Assembly (NCBI GenBank): GCA_964435475.1
Contig: CAYSZB010000007.1
Location: forward strand, 1-64,000
DNA from: CAYSZB01 sp964435475
GTDB lineage: Bacteria; Chloroflexota; Anaerolineae; Anaerolineales; Anaerolineaceae
DNA: 64,000 nt
Reading direction: 5' to 3'
Below, piece by piece: positions 1 through 8,578 of the stretch. A program made the translations under genes and the position numbers. The notes under the pieces were generated by a model. That model searched no databases, was not told where the DNA came from, and saw only the letters and a list, made by a program, of their open reading frames with translations. Positions within the stretch are counted from its first letter, which is position 1, and each line of letters opens with the position of its first letter.

Positions 1-60
1 ATCTGGTTCTTTGTTGCTGGAGTGATAATTTAAGCGAGTAGGGTCCAGGACCAAATGATA

Positions 61-76
61 GAGGCTGACTCAAAAG
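61..76 (+). repeat. IS1182-type left terminal inverted repeat
   Basis: The 16-bp sequence GAGGCTGACTCAAAAG pairs with the reverse complement of 1728-1743 with one mismatch (T versus C at position 10). It lies 45 bp beyond the transposase stop codon. Confidence 0.8.
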
Positions 77-120
77 TAGATGAATTGGGTTAGAAAGTGA
101 AAAAGATAAAAAAGTAGCGG

Positions 121-1683
121 TCAAAAGGCCGCTACTTTTCCTAAATTATGGGCAATACTGAGCAAACCCCACTCCACCTCAACCTTATTTAGTCCCCGTA
201 GATGAAATCTTCGGAACTTCTTATTACCTTTCAGGAGACCAAACACTGCCTCAACATCGATACTGCGCCGGGATCTCAACTTTTGCCCAACCTCTGAAGT
301 TAGCTGATCAAAAACCTGCTTACGCAAATTCTCATAAACAGGGCTGAACTGAAGGATGCGTCCATACTTAGATTTGGTACAGGCCTCTCTGGCCGGGCAA
401 CCATCACAATCCCGACAACGATAGGTTCTTTTTTCTGAGATAAAGCCTGTTGCTGATCTGTCATGAATACACTGATCAAAAAACAAAGGTTTGCCTTGAG
501 GGCAGACAAATGTGTCCGTCTGTTCATCGTATCGAAATTGTCTCAAGTGGTACTTTTCTTTTTCACTTATTTTGCGGTGCTTTTTACGATCTTTCTCAAA
601 GAAACTGTATTTGACATACGGCGTTATTCGCTCAGCCAAAAGAGCAAGATAATTTTCTTCGCTACCATACCCTGCATCAGCGATCCAGGTTGGAGGTAAC
701 TTTCCCAGGTTCTGTTTGAGTTGTTGGAGATGCGGAATTAGTGTTGGACTGTCGGTACTTGTCTGATGAATACTGAAACCCACGATTATCTGGTTCTCTG
801 TGCCTATTTGGACATTATAGCCAGGTTTCAGTGACCGATTATGCATGTGGTCTTCCTTCATTTGCATGAACGTCGCGTCCTTGTCGGTCTTGGAACAGCT
901 GTTCCTCTGTCCTAAAGCCTCTTCATACCGCTCATATTTTTCCATCCTGGGTATATATTCTGTTTCAACCACCTTTTTTGCCTTCTTAACTTCCTTATTG
1001 TCAGACTCTTCTTCCAGCTTTTTACTTAAACGCTCCGCCAATTCTTTCAACTTCTGTGAATCAACTTCACTTTCCTCCCCCAACTCTTCCAGGTCTTTAT
1101 CGCCATACTCTGCCTCTTCGGCTTCATTTACCTCATCGATCTTCTTGAATAACTCCCTTACTTTTTCCTGCAGGTTGCGCTTATTGTTTTGTGTGCTCTT
1201 TTTCCACACATAGCTATATCGGTTGGCATCCGCTTCTATTTTGGTCCCATCTACAAAGTAGTGTTCCAGTTTGACATACCCTGTTTCAATGAGATATTCC
1301 AGTACCTCAGTGAATACTCCCTGGATACGTCCTTTGAGCTTCTCGCTGCGAAACCGGTTGATGGTCCGAAAATCTGGTCGGTTACCCCCGCTGATCCACA
1401 TAAATGGAATATTCTCTCGTACCGCTTTGGCTATCTGCCGCCCTGAGTATATCTGCTCTGCATAGGCATATACGACTACTTTCAAGAGCATCTTTGGGTG
1501 ATAACTACTGGTCCCCCCTCCTTTGTACTCCTTGATCAGCGTTGTCAACTCCATCTGATCTATCACTGTATTGATCACCCGCACCAGATGCTTCTCTGGT
1601 ATCAGTTCGTCTATGCTCGGCGGCAGCAATTGCGGCTGCCCCATTTCATACCTTTTGAATACTACTTTTTCTGCCTTTTTCAT
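121..1683 (-). CDS. IS1182 family transposase
   Basis: A 520-residue DDE transposase. The N-terminus (residues about 10-120) has the family block in which the protein recognises its ends: LLPPSIDELIPEKHLVR, then YHPKMLLKVVVYAYA and the RPDFRTINRFR segment. The catalytic triad is visible as D in VDGTKIEAD, D in IADAGYGSE and E in RSIDVEAVFGLLK near the C-terminus. A charged coiled-coil-like insert (about 170-250) and a Cys-rich stretch (RCRDCDGCPAREAC, about 415-430) are normal for the group. The gene fills the element between both inverted repeats and is intact, so it may be active. Starting at the ATG at 1683 is simple; a downstream start before GQPQLLPPS is possible. Confidence 0.93.
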   Translation of the reverse strand: MKKAEKVVFKRYEMGQPQLLPPSIDELIPEKHLVRVINTVIDQMELTTLIKEYKGGGTSSYHPKMLLKVVVYAYAEQIYSGRQIAKAVRENIPFMWISGGNRPDFRTINRFRSEKLKGRIQGVFTEVLEYLIETGYVKLEHYFVDGTKIEADANRYSYVWKKSTQNNKRNLQEKVRELFKKIDEVNEAEEAEYGDKDLEELGEESEVDSQKLKELAERLSKKLEEESDNKEVKKAKKVVETEYIPRMEKYERYEEALGQRNSCSKTDKDATFMQMKEDHMHNRSLKPGYNVQIGTENQIIVGFSIHQTSTDSPTLIPHLQQLKQNLGKLPPTWIADAGYGSEENYLALLAERITPYVKYSFFEKDRKKHRKISEKEKYHLRQFRYDEQTDTFVCPQGKPLFFDQCIHDRSATGFISEKRTYRCRDCDGCPAREACTKSKYGRILQFSPVYENLRKQVFDQLTSEVGQKLRSRRSIDVEAVFGLLKGNKKFRRFHLRGLNKVEVEWGLLSIAHNLGKVAAF

Positions 1684-1727
1684 CCCCCTATTGAATCATA
1701 TCCCCTCTAATATGACAAGAGACCAAC

Positions 1728-1743
1728 CTTTTGGGTCAGCCTC
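1728..1743 (-). repeat. IS1182-type right terminal inverted repeat
   Basis: Reading on the minus strand it is GAGGCTGACCCAAAAG. It lies 44 bp upstream of the transposase start and 6 bp from the stop codon of the exonuclease III gene. Confidence 0.8.
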
Positions 1744-1749
1744 TATTTT

Positions 1750-2514
1750 TTAATTTCTCAGGATCAGGCTCACAGGGCAGTGGTCCGATCCCATCAGTTC
1801 ATCATGGATCTCGACATCCACAACCTGGTCTGCCATCCCCTTACTTATCAGGAAGTAATCCAAACGCCAGCCAATATTCCTTGCCCGCGCATTCATCCGG
1901 TAGGTCCACCATGTATAGGCTACTTTTTCAGGGTATAGGTGGCGATAAATATCCACCAGGTCATGCGCCAGGTATGTATCGATCCAAACCCGTTCTTCTG
2001 GAAGAAAACCAGTGTTCTTTTCATTTTCTTTTGGGTTCTTCAGGTCGATCTCTTTATGAGCAGTGTTGAAGTCACCGGTGATGATGACCTGTTCTCCATT
2101 TTTGTGGTGTTCATCAATGATATTCAGCAAAAGTTCATAAAAGCGCAGCTTAAAAGGAACCCTTAGGTTTTCCTGGCCGCCATTCGGAAAGTAAATGTTG
2201 TACAGATAATAATTGGATGCTTTTACCCGTATCACCCTTCCTTCACTATCAAATTCATCCTGTCCCAATCCAAGAGTGACTTCGCTTAAATTGCCGCGAT
2301 GAAAGATGGCTGTTCCGCTATACCCGGGGCGTTCAGCAGGGTTCCAGATGACTGAATAATCAGCGATTTTTTGTTCCTCCGGGCTAAGTTGTTCGGGTTT
2401 CACTTTTATCTCTTGCAGGCACAACACATCTGGTGAAAGTTGTTTTACCCAATCAAATCCGTTTTTTCTTGTCACTGCCCGGTATCCGTTGACATTCCAT
2501 GTCGTTATTCTCAT
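1750..2514 (-). CDS. xth: Exodeoxyribonuclease III / AP endonuclease
   Basis: A 254-residue class II AP endonuclease that cuts DNA at abasic sites and acts as a 3' exonuclease in base excision repair in the cytoplasm. Visible motifs are WNVNGYRA at the N-terminus, LQEIKV with the metal-binding Glu, GYSGTAIF, YNIYFPNGG, the metal site TGDFNTAHKEIDL and the C-terminal GSDHCPVSL with the catalytic Asp-His. Length is typical. An earlier ATG at 2532 adds six residues; the ATG at 2514 gives the usual family start MRITTWN and has a GAGG upstream. The IS1182 element begins 6 bp beyond its stop codon, so any native terminator has been displaced, but the protein is intact. Confidence 0.95.
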   Translation of the reverse strand: MRITTWNVNGYRAVTRKNGFDWVKQLSPDVLCLQEIKVKPEQLSPEEQKIADYSVIWNPAERPGYSGTAIFHRGNLSEVTLGLGQDEFDSEGRVIRVKASNYYLYNIYFPNGGQENLRVPFKLRFYELLLNIIDEHHKNGEQVIITGDFNTAHKEIDLKNPKENEKNTGFLPEERVWIDTYLAHDLVDIYRHLYPEKVAYTWWTYRMNARARNIGWRLDYFLISKGMADQVVDVEIHDELMGSDHCPVSLILRN

Positions 2515-2573
2515 CTTGTTGTTAAGCCTCATAATTCATTTTGATATGGTAAACTTCTTTTTCAGTGTAACAC

Positions 2574-4034
2574 ATGAAAAATTTTATCTTTTTATCCATG
2601 ATAAGTAAAGAGAAGTCACCCGGTTTGTCTTTATCAAGGCGCTTTCTCTTACTTTTGACGTTGTTTAGTATCATCTTGTCGATCAGCGTTCAGCCTGTAT
2701 CAATTGCACACGCTCAGGACGAAGATCTTCCTGTATACATTGTTCAGGCTGGTGATACCTTGTCAACCATTGCATTGCGATTTAATGTTTCCGCTGAAGA
2801 TCTCATTGCCGTCAATGGCATAACCGATGCAAATTTTGTCAATGTCGGTGATCGTCTCAAAGTGCCCGGTTTGGAGGGAATTTCAGGTGAATTGGTCAGC
2901 CAGGTCATTCCGCTTGGGGTGACTTTATCCAGTTTTAGCAAGATGTCTGGTGCCAGTCCTACAGACCTTGTGACTCTGAACAAGCTGACCTCCCCAAGTG
3001 AGATCATCGCGGGAGTAAAAATCATAGTTCCAGTCTCAGGTTCTTCAGAAAGTATTGTCTCCCTGGAAAATTTCGAGGTCACCACGTCATCCCTTTCTTT
3101 CGCGATCCAGAACCAAACCTCACCCTGGATCGTCAAAGAAAATAATAACCTGCCAAACACAGTGGACTTGTATCCCAATGAAATTTATGTGAGGCCTGCA
3201 GGTATAGAAGGCGCTGTTTCACCTGTCCCCGTTATCCGCGACATTGAAATATCCCCATTACCTCTTGTCCAGGGAAAGACCGTTCAAATAGCAGTAAATA
3301 CAGGGATGGCGGTAGATATCAGTGCCTCTTTTGATGGTCAATCCATTCCTGTAAACGGGATGAATAAAGACAACACTTACTTATCCATGTTTGGTATTCA
3401 CGCCATGCAGTCTCCTGGTGCCTATCCTATAAATTTCAGAATATCTCTGCCAACAGGATCGGTTTTTGTCATGGACCAGCTTGTTCTGGTCACTGGGGGA
3501 GGCTATCTTTCCGATCCGGAAATTATTGTAGATGAAATTTATGTCGACCCTGCAACAATTCTCGAAGAAGATGTGGTTGTATCTCAGATCGTGTCAGTGA
3601 TAACACCAACGATGTATTGGGATGGTCGATTTCAATCCCCGATCGCCGACCCATCCTGCATTGTAGGTTACTTTGGCAACCGGCGTTCTTACAATAACGG
3701 TGCTTTGCTCTACTACCACACGGGCATGGATTTTGGCGTTTGTGTAGCTGAAAACCTCTATGCATACGCTCCCGCCAATGGTCGGGTTGTTTTTGCCCAG
3801 TCAACTGTGATCCGTGGCAATGCAGTCATTATTGACCATGGACAGGGCATCTATACCGGTTACTGGCATTTATCTGAAATAAATGTTTCTCCTGGTGATA
3901 TGCTCACAACTGGAGATTTAATTGGAACAATAGGTAATACAGGTCGATCGGCTGGACCACATCTGCACTTTGAGTTGATCGTTAACTCTATCCCGGTCGA
4001 TCCCATGGATTGGTTGTCAAGAACCTATCCTTAA
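2574..4034 (+). CDS. Secreted LysM / M23 metallopeptidase (cell-wall endopeptidase)
   Basis: A 486-residue exported protein. A basic N-terminus and hydrophobic stretch (RRFLLLLTLFSIILSI, about 22-37) ending near AHAQDED form a signal peptide or anchor. A clear LysM repeat for glycan binding follows (YIVQAGDTLSTIALRFNVS, about 55-98), then a weaker second LysM-like segment (about 112-155). The middle is beta-rich without a recognised motif. The C-terminus is an M23/LytM domain with metal ligands HTGMDFG and GPHLHFEL and the intervening GYWHL, as in active Zn-dependent peptidoglycan endopeptidases. It probably remodels the cell wall. The start is uncertain: there is no Shine-Dalgarno sequence before 2574 and the ATG at 2598 is an alternative. 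It is divergent from xth. Confidence 0.9.
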   Translation: MKNFIFLSMISKEKSPGLSLSRRFLLLLTLFSIILSISVQPVSIAHAQDEDLPVYIVQAGDTLSTIALRFNVSAEDLIAVNGITDANFVNVGDRLKVPGLEGISGELVSQVIPLGVTLSSFSKMSGASPTDLVTLNKLTSPSEIIAGVKIIVPVSGSSESIVSLENFEVTTSSLSFAIQNQTSPWIVKENNNLPNTVDLYPNEIYVRPAGIEGAVSPVPVIRDIEISPLPLVQGKTVQIAVNTGMAVDISASFDGQSIPVNGMNKDNTYLSMFGIHAMQSPGAYPINFRISLPTGSVFVMDQLVLVTGGGYLSDPEIIVDEIYVDPATILEEDVVVSQIVSVITPTMYWDGRFQSPIADPSCIVGYFGNRRSYNNGALLYYHTGMDFGVCVAENLYAYAPANGRVVFAQSTVIRGNAVIIDHGQGIYTGYWHLSEINVSPGDMLTTGDLIGTIGNTGRSAGPHLHFELIVNSIPVDPMDWLSRTYP

Positions 4035-4061
4035 AATAAAAATCAAGCTTTTTGGCTTGAT
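4035..4061 (-). terminator. Rho-independent terminator of tRNA-Leu
   Basis: On the minus strand ATCAAGCC, a short A-rich loop and GCTTGAT are followed by TTTTTATTTT. It begins 5 bp past the tRNA 3' end. The same hairpin lies just after the M23 gene on the plus strand but has no T-run in that direction. Confidence 0.8.
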
Positions 4062-4065
4062 CTTA

Positions 4066-4147
4066 TGCGCTGGGGGGGACTTGAACCCCCACGCCTTGCG
4101 GCACATGGCCCTCAACCATGCCTGTCTGCCAGTTCCAGCACCAGCGC
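4066..4147 (-). tRNA. tRNA-Leu (anticodon GAG)
   Basis: The 82-nt minus-strand sequence folds with acceptor stem GCGCTGG/CCAGCGC and discriminator A. The anticodon arm CATGG-TTGAGGG-CCATG gives anticodon GAG, which reads CTC. A long variable arm (TGCCGCAAGGCG) and T-arm GGGGG-TTCAAGT-CCCCC are present, as expected of a class II leucine tRNA. The CCA end is not encoded. A consensus promoter and a terminator flank it, so it is a single-gene transcription unit. Confidence 0.95.
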
Positions 4148-4157
4148 GTAGGTAAGT

Positions 4158-4185
4158 ATTATATCTATGTCTCTTGACTTGTCAA
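4158..4185 (-). promoter_or_regulatory. Sigma-70 type promoter of tRNA-Leu
   Basis: On the minus strand a perfect TTGACA (4180-4185) and a perfect TATAAT (4158-4163) are separated by 16 bp, and the -10 lies 10 bp upstream of the tRNA 5' end. This is one of the best promoter matches in the window. Confidence 0.85.
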
Positions 4186-4220
4186 GCAGAATTGAAATTT
4201 GAAGTTGAAAGGTGTGAATT

Positions 4221-5204
4221 ATGAAATTGATCCTCGATGCCATGGGGAGCGACGACCGGCCGGATCCTGAAGTCCAGGCTGCGGTTATTGCCTCCAATGA
4301 ATTGGGTGTAGATATTGACCTCGTTGGACCGGAAGCTGTCTTAAAAGACAAATTATCCAGGTTACCGGGCAACAAGACTCGGGTTAATGTTGTTAATGCA
4401 CCCGAAGCATTGGATATGACAGACCACATCCAGGAAGCCAGGAGCAAAAAGGATAATTCCATGAAAATTGGCATGGAATTGGTAAATTCCAATGACGGAA
4501 GTGCTTTCATCACTGCAGGTAATACTGGCATGGCCATGTACTATGCCACCAAAACACTTGGCTTGATCGAAGGTCTGATCAGGCCGTGTTTATGTGCTAT
4601 CTTTCCTGTTAGAAATGGTCATTGTGTCGTACTGGACATCGGCGCCAATGCGGAGTGCCGGCCTGAATTTCTTCTGCAGTTTGCCCAACTGGGTTCGGTT
4701 TATGCTGCCATGATGTTGAACAAGCTTAACCCCACCGTAGGGCTATTAGCCAATGGTGAGGAGGAGGGCAAAGGTAACGATCTGGTCAGGGAGACTTATC
4801 CATTATTTAAGCAGACAATTCCAAACTTCATTGGCAATGTTGAAGGCAAGGAACTGTTTTCAGGCAAAGTGGACGTGGTAGTTACAGACGGCTTTACTGG
4901 AAATGTATTGCTAAAGTCATCAGAGGCGGTATCCAAATTGCTCATACAGGTTCTTAAAGAGAATATCATGTCTTCCTTCAGAACCAAGTTGGGCGGTCTT
5001 TTGGCAAAGCCTGCATTTGACAAGGTAAAAAAGATGATGGATCCCTCTGAAGTTGGTGCAGCCCCACTTCTTGGCATCAACGGGTTGGTATTTGTCGGTC
5101 ATGGCCGATCGGATGCAAAAGCGATTGTAAGCTCTCTTAAGGTAGCCAGGCATGCTGTTGAACAAAACCTTTTGGGTAATTTAAAGCGTTCTATACAGAG
5201 CTAG
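4221..5204 (+). CDS. plsX: Phosphate acyltransferase PlsX
   Basis: A 327-residue protein that converts acyl-ACP and phosphate to acyl-phosphate for phospholipid synthesis at the membrane. The N-terminus LILDAMGSDDRPDPEV is the family signature (usually DAMGGD, here DAMGSD), followed by TAGNTGMAM, LDIGANAE and the C-terminal DGFTGNVLLK and HGRSDAKAI blocks. Length matches the family. An AAAGGTG ribosome site precedes the ATG. Unlike many genomes there is no fabH, fabD or acpP beside it; the next gene is an uncharacterised membrane protein 31 bp downstream. Confidence 0.95.
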   Translation: MKLILDAMGSDDRPDPEVQAAVIASNELGVDIDLVGPEAVLKDKLSRLPGNKTRVNVVNAPEALDMTDHIQEARSKKDNSMKIGMELVNSNDGSAFITAGNTGMAMYYATKTLGLIEGLIRPCLCAIFPVRNGHCVVLDIGANAECRPEFLLQFAQLGSVYAAMMLNKLNPTVGLLANGEEEGKGNDLVRETYPLFKQTIPNFIGNVEGKELFSGKVDVVVTDGFTGNVLLKSSEAVSKLLIQVLKENIMSSFRTKLGGLLAKPAFDKVKKMMDPSEVGAAPLLGINGLVFVGHGRSDAKAIVSSLKVARHAVEQNLLGNLKRSIQS

Positions 5205-5235
5205 CCAATAAATTTGTAAAGGAATAAATACAACA

Positions 5236-5937
5236 ATGAAATTAGTCATTAATGAAAAACTCATCAAACGTAATAAACTGATCGGGCAGATAACCACCTT
5301 TGCCAGCTTGGCGATCCTTGCCTTGGGGTTGGTTCTGGCGTTTAAGAAGGATACAACAAGGATCCTCCTCTCTTATGTGGCATTGGTTATTGGCTTTATT
5401 GTTTCACAGGTCGGTATTACTTATACCAATCGATTTGGCCGAAGTCCGCGCTTTGATGAATTGCTGACAAAATCATTCGAAAAACTTGGTAGTGAATATA
5501 CCCTGTACGTCTACAGCTCCCCGGTTCCCATTTTACTGCTTGGTCCTTGTGGCATCTGGATTCCCATCCCCATCTTGTCTGCTGGCAAGGTAACTTATGA
5601 AAAGGGTAAATGGAGGCAGCAAGGTGGCAGCTTCCTGATGAAAGCTTTTGCTCAGGAAGGTATTGGTAAACCTGAGGTTGAAGAGTTGAATGCCATAAAG
5701 GAAATCCACAAACTCCTCAGAGCAAAGAATGTACCTGAAAGCCAGTTTCCCGGTATTCAGACTATTTTAGTCCTTCTCAATGAAAAGACTGAAATTGGCG
5801 ATGTGTCGAATGCGCCTTCAGAGATTGTGCATCTTCGTAAGTTGAAACTCCACATCAGGCAATATGACAGGAATTGTTCATCACCATTAAGTGAAGATCA
5901 ACTATTAAAGCTAAATCAGTGCTTATTGAAAGAATAA
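5236..5937 (+). CDS. Uncharacterised two-helix membrane protein
   Basis: A 233-residue protein I do not recognise beyond a resemblance to NERD-like or membrane-anchored hypothetical proteins of Chloroflexota. Two adjacent hydrophobic helices lie near the N-terminus (about 15-36 and 43-62), then a soluble domain that contains a hydrophobic run with prolines (YSSPVPILLLGPCGIWIPIPI, about 93-113), which may be a re-entrant or buried strand. The C-terminal 100 residues are hydrophilic and mixed alpha/beta. It follows plsX by 31 bp in the same direction and may be co-transcribed. No catalytic motif is evident. Confidence 0.7.
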   Translation: MKLVINEKLIKRNKLIGQITTFASLAILALGLVLAFKKDTTRILLSYVALVIGFIVSQVGITYTNRFGRSPRFDELLTKSFEKLGSEYTLYVYSSPVPILLLGPCGIWIPIPILSAGKVTYEKGKWRQQGGSFLMKAFAQEGIGKPEVEELNAIKEIHKLLRAKNVPESQFPGIQTILVLLNEKTEIGDVSNAPSEIVHLRKLKLHIRQYDRNCSSPLSEDQLLKLNQCLLKE

Positions 5938-5952
5938 GATTTCTTCAGGGTT

Positions 5953-6678
5953 TTACTTCAGATCTACGTAATTTCTAAGGGTTCTGATTTCTTTTTCTGT
6001 TAGGTAGCGCCATTCACCTGGTTTCAGACTGCCTAAACGCAGGGTACCGATCCGTACCCTGCTAATTTTTGATACAGGCAATCCTATCCTCGATCCGGTC
6101 CTGCGTATCTGGCGTTTCTTTCCCTCATTCAGGACTATTCTCAACCAGGTACCTTTGTTGACCTTGGATATCACTTCAACTTTGGCAGGCATGGTTCGAT
6201 AACCATCTTCCAGGACGACCCCCCTCCTCCAGATCTCAAGTTGTTCCTGGTCAGGTTCAGTTATCACAAATACTTCATATTCCTTATCATGCATGTACCG
6301 TGGATGAGTTAACCTGTTCGCCAATTCCCCGTCATTGGTCATTAGAATTAAACCTTCACTGTCCAGGTCTAACCGCCCCACTGCGAATAAATGCTCACTT
6401 AGGTCTATGAGATCATGCACGCTGGGCTTCGGGTGGCTTGGATCAAGGTCGGATAAATAACCTGTTGGTTTATTGAGCGCGATGTATATCTTTTTTTGTT
6501 CTCTGGTGATCTTTTTGTTATCTACGCGGATATCATCAGAAGAGATATCTGCTTTATCGCCAAGGTGAATTAACCTGCCATTTACCTGGACTCGTCCATC
6601 TGCAATGATCTGTTCACAGGCTCTTCTTGAGCCATAACCTGCCGCTGCCAAAATTTTCTGTACCCGTTCCGCTGCCAT
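5953..6678 (-). CDS. rluB: Pseudouridine synthase RluB/RsuA family
   Basis: A 241-residue rRNA pseudouridine synthase. Residues 3-60 form an S4 RNA-binding domain (VQKILAAAGYGSRRACEQII). The catalytic motif GRLDLDSEGLILMTNDG (about 101-117) holds the nucleophilic Asp, and GKKRQIRR supplies the C-terminal conserved segment. RluB modifies 23S rRNA helix 90 in E. coli; assignment to RluB rather than RsuA is from its pairing with scpB, a common gene order. Its start codon overlaps the scpB stop (TAATG), so the two are translationally coupled. Confidence 0.92.
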   Translation of the reverse strand: MAAERVQKILAAAGYGSRRACEQIIADGRVQVNGRLIHLGDKADISSDDIRVDNKKITREQKKIYIALNKPTGYLSDLDPSHPKPSVHDLIDLSEHLFAVGRLDLDSEGLILMTNDGELANRLTHPRYMHDKEYEVFVITEPDQEQLEIWRRGVVLEDGYRTMPAKVEVISKVNKGTWLRIVLNEGKKRQIRRTGSRIGLPVSKISRVRIGTLRLGSLKPGEWRYLTEKEIRTLRNYVDLK

Positions 6679-7268
6679 TAGCCTTTTAATATCCTTCTCT
6701 CGGTTCCATTTTCTTTTAATTGTTCAGTAATTGCCTCCAGGTCGACTGGAGGTAACTGATCGATCGTATCCAAGCCAAAATGTTGCAGGAATTCGGATGT
6801 TACGCCATACAGGATCGGTCTGCCCGGTGCCTCTGACCTTCCGAGTTCCTCGATCAGCCCTTTTGATAATAAACTGCGAATTACGCCATCGCTGTTTACG
6901 CCTCGAATACGATCCACTTCAGGTCTGGTGGTTGGCTGATGGTAGGCAATGATCGCCAGGGCTTCAAGTGCTGGTTGCGTTACCCGCGCTGAAACCTCCA
7001 GGCCAATGAATTTTTCCACCAGATCGGCATTTTCGGATGCTGTGGTCAGCTGGTACCGGTCATCTATTCTTTGCAACCGGATCCCATGGTGCGATTCATA
7101 ATGATCTTTTAGCATCTCAAGCAATTCTGAAATTTCTTCCTCAGTTATTTTTAAAGACGAAGACAATTGATACACACTGCTTGGCCCGGATGCTGCAAAG
7201 AGAAGGCTTTCGAGTTGCATTATGGATGTCCAATTGCCATCTTTTTTTTCGTCATTAAATTCACTCAT
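6678..7268 (-). CDS. scpB: Segregation and condensation protein B
   Basis: A 196-residue protein of the Smc-ScpA-ScpB condensin complex. It has the tandem winged-helix layout of ScpB: N-terminal LESLLFAASGPSSVYQLSSSL and the family block ARVTQPALEALAIIAYHQP, followed by TRPEVDRIRGVNSDGVIRSLLSKGLIEELGR split over the second wing. Length is usual. scpA is not in the window; the operon here is scpB-rluB, divergent from the GtrA gene. A TATAAT-like -10 at 7303-7308 (minus strand) could serve it but has no clear -35. Confidence 0.93.
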   Translation of the reverse strand: MSEFNDEKKDGNWTSIMQLESLLFAASGPSSVYQLSSSLKITEEEISELLEMLKDHYESHHGIRLQRIDDRYQLTTASENADLVEKFIGLEVSARVTQPALEALAIIAYHQPTTRPEVDRIRGVNSDGVIRSLLSKGLIEELGRSEAPGRPILYGVTSEFLQHFGLDTIDQLPPVDLEAITEQLKENGTERRILKG

Positions 7269-7342
7269 GCTATAATTTCCTCTGCATTTAATTAACCCAG
7301 CGATTATACACTAGTAATTAATGATACTATTTTACTTTTATT

Positions 7343-7807
7343 ATGTTATTCACACAAAAATCTGAAAGAACTCGCTTTGCAAAGTTTCTTGTCGTCGGCG
7401 CGATCAGTTCAGTGATCGATTTTGGCTTCATGAACTTGTTCTTAAGCGTTTTCAAACTACCTTTGATTATTTCTCAGGCCTTTTCCTTCATAATTGCCGT
7501 ATTGGGCAGCTTCTTGATGAATCGGTTCTGGATATATCGGGATTCGCGATCAAGGAACCCATTCATCCAACTCTCTCAGTTTGTACTTATCAACTTGGTA
7601 GGGATTGGCATTCGTTCTCTTCTTATCCCGCTCTTCCATAAGTTACTCCTCCCTGTGCTTCTAAATGTTTTAGATTGGGATGACAAATTATTAACCCTCT
7701 TCAGTCAGAATTTATCTTTAGCCATTGTCATCGGTATTGTTTTACTGTGGAACTTTTTTGCCAATAGGTATTGGACTTATTCTGATGTTAGAATCGGGAC
7801 TGGTTAA
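7343..7807 (+). CDS. GtrA family membrane protein
   Basis: A 154-residue protein with four predicted transmembrane helices (about 15-35, 41-62, 75-97 and 124-143). The family features FLVVGAISSVIDFGFMNLF, FIIAVLGSFLMNRFWIY and the C-terminal WNFFANRYWTY are clear. GtrA proteins are thought to help flip polyprenyl-linked sugars during surface glycan or teichoic acid decoration. No glycosyltransferase lies next to it here, so its substrate cannot be inferred. Confidence 0.88.
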   Translation: MLFTQKSERTRFAKFLVVGAISSVIDFGFMNLFLSVFKLPLIISQAFSFIIAVLGSFLMNRFWIYRDSRSRNPFIQLSQFVLINLVGIGIRSLLIPLFHKLLLPVLLNVLDWDDKLLTLFSQNLSLAIVIGIVLLWNFFANRYWTYSDVRIGTG

Positions 7808-7838
7808 TTCTATGAAGAAATTTATTATTCGGTGTAAC

Positions 7839-7858
7839 AACTTCTTTCGGAAGTTTTT
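7839..7858 (+). terminator. Possible terminator after the GtrA gene
   Basis: AACTTC, a 5-nt loop and GAAGTT are followed by a short T-run (7854-7858). The stem is only 6 bp, so this is weak. The rest of the 195-bp gap up to rsmD holds no feature I can support. Confidence 0.4.
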
Positions 7859-8002
7859 CCTAAGCGATAATTTCAATTCTTCGATTAAAGTACACCTGCG
7901 GATCCCGCTTCAAAGATTAACTTCAAATCCGATGATTATGTCATATTCAAAATTACATCTATTTCCTAATGTTATAGATTTACACTTCGGGAGTTCCGTG
8001 CA

Positions 8003-8578
8003 ATGGGCACATTAAGGGTAGTTTCCGGGTCAGCAAGGGGCTTACGCTTGAAGACAGTTCCTGGCGACTCAACCCGTCCCATTACTGACCAGGTGAAGGA
8101 AGCTTTGTTTAATATTCTTGGGAATTGGATCGAAGGCACGATAATCCTTGACCTGTTTGGTGGCACCGGTGCAGTTGGCATCGAAGCGTTAAGTCGTGGC
8201 GCAGATTTTGTGACCTTTATTGATATTAACAATCAGGCGGCCAGGACGATCAAAGATAACCTGGCCACGACCGGTTTTGTTGAATTCTCTGAAGTTATTA
8301 AGCAGGACGCCTTTGCTTATTTAAAGAATACTGGCAGAAAAACGTATGACCTGGTCTATATTGCTCCCCCCCAATACAAGAAATTATGGATCACCGCCTT
8401 AAAATTGATCGATGATGATCCGGACTGGCTGTCAGATGATGGACTTCTAATCCTTCAGATAAATCCGCTCGAATGGGAAGATGTCGAGCTAATAAGTTTT
8501 TATGAGACTCGACGAAAGAAATATGGTGATACTGAGTTGATCTTTTTTAAGAAGATATTACCCGAAGTGGATCTTTAA
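8003..8578 (+). CDS. rsmD: 16S rRNA (guanine966-N2)-methyltransferase RsmD family
   Basis: A 191-residue SAM-dependent RNA methyltransferase. LRVVSGSARGLRLKT is the family N-terminus, DLFGGTGAVGIEALSRGA binds SAM and FIDINNQAARTIKDNL is motif II. The catalytic motif IV, normally DPPY, reads APPQY here (in YIAPPQYKK), so the usual Asp is Ala; I believe similar variants occur in related Chloroflexota, but it deserves checking. The last 21 bp overlap the convergent Nudix gene. A GGGAG ribosome site lies about 10 nt before the ATG. Confidence 0.88.
   Translation: MGTLRVVSGSARGLRLKTVPGDSTRPITDQVKEALFNILGNWIEGTIILDLFGGTGAVGIEALSRGADFVTFIDINNQAARTIKDNLATTGFVEFSEVIKQDAFAYLKNTGRKTYDLVYIAPPQYKKLWITALKLIDDDPDWLSDDGLLILQINPLEWEDVELISFYETRRKKYGDTELIFFKKILPEVDL

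Larger units (their letters stand above)
61..1743 (-). mobile_element. IS1182-family insertion sequence, apparently complete
   Basis: One full-length transposase gene is bracketed by near-perfect terminal inverted repeats. The left end GAGGCTGACTCAAAAG (61-76) matches the reverse complement of the right end (1728-1743) at 15 of 16 positions. The dinucleotide TA lies immediately outside both ends, which fits a 2-bp target duplication or a slightly longer repeat. The element stops 6 bp before the stop codon of the exonuclease III gene, so that gene is not broken. No passenger gene is present. Family assignment is from the transposase. Confidence 0.85.

Noticed and set aside
7812..8015. Small ORF between the GtrA gene and rsmD
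   Set aside because: It overlaps the start of rsmD in another frame, has no ribosome site and its sequence resembles no family; probably chance.
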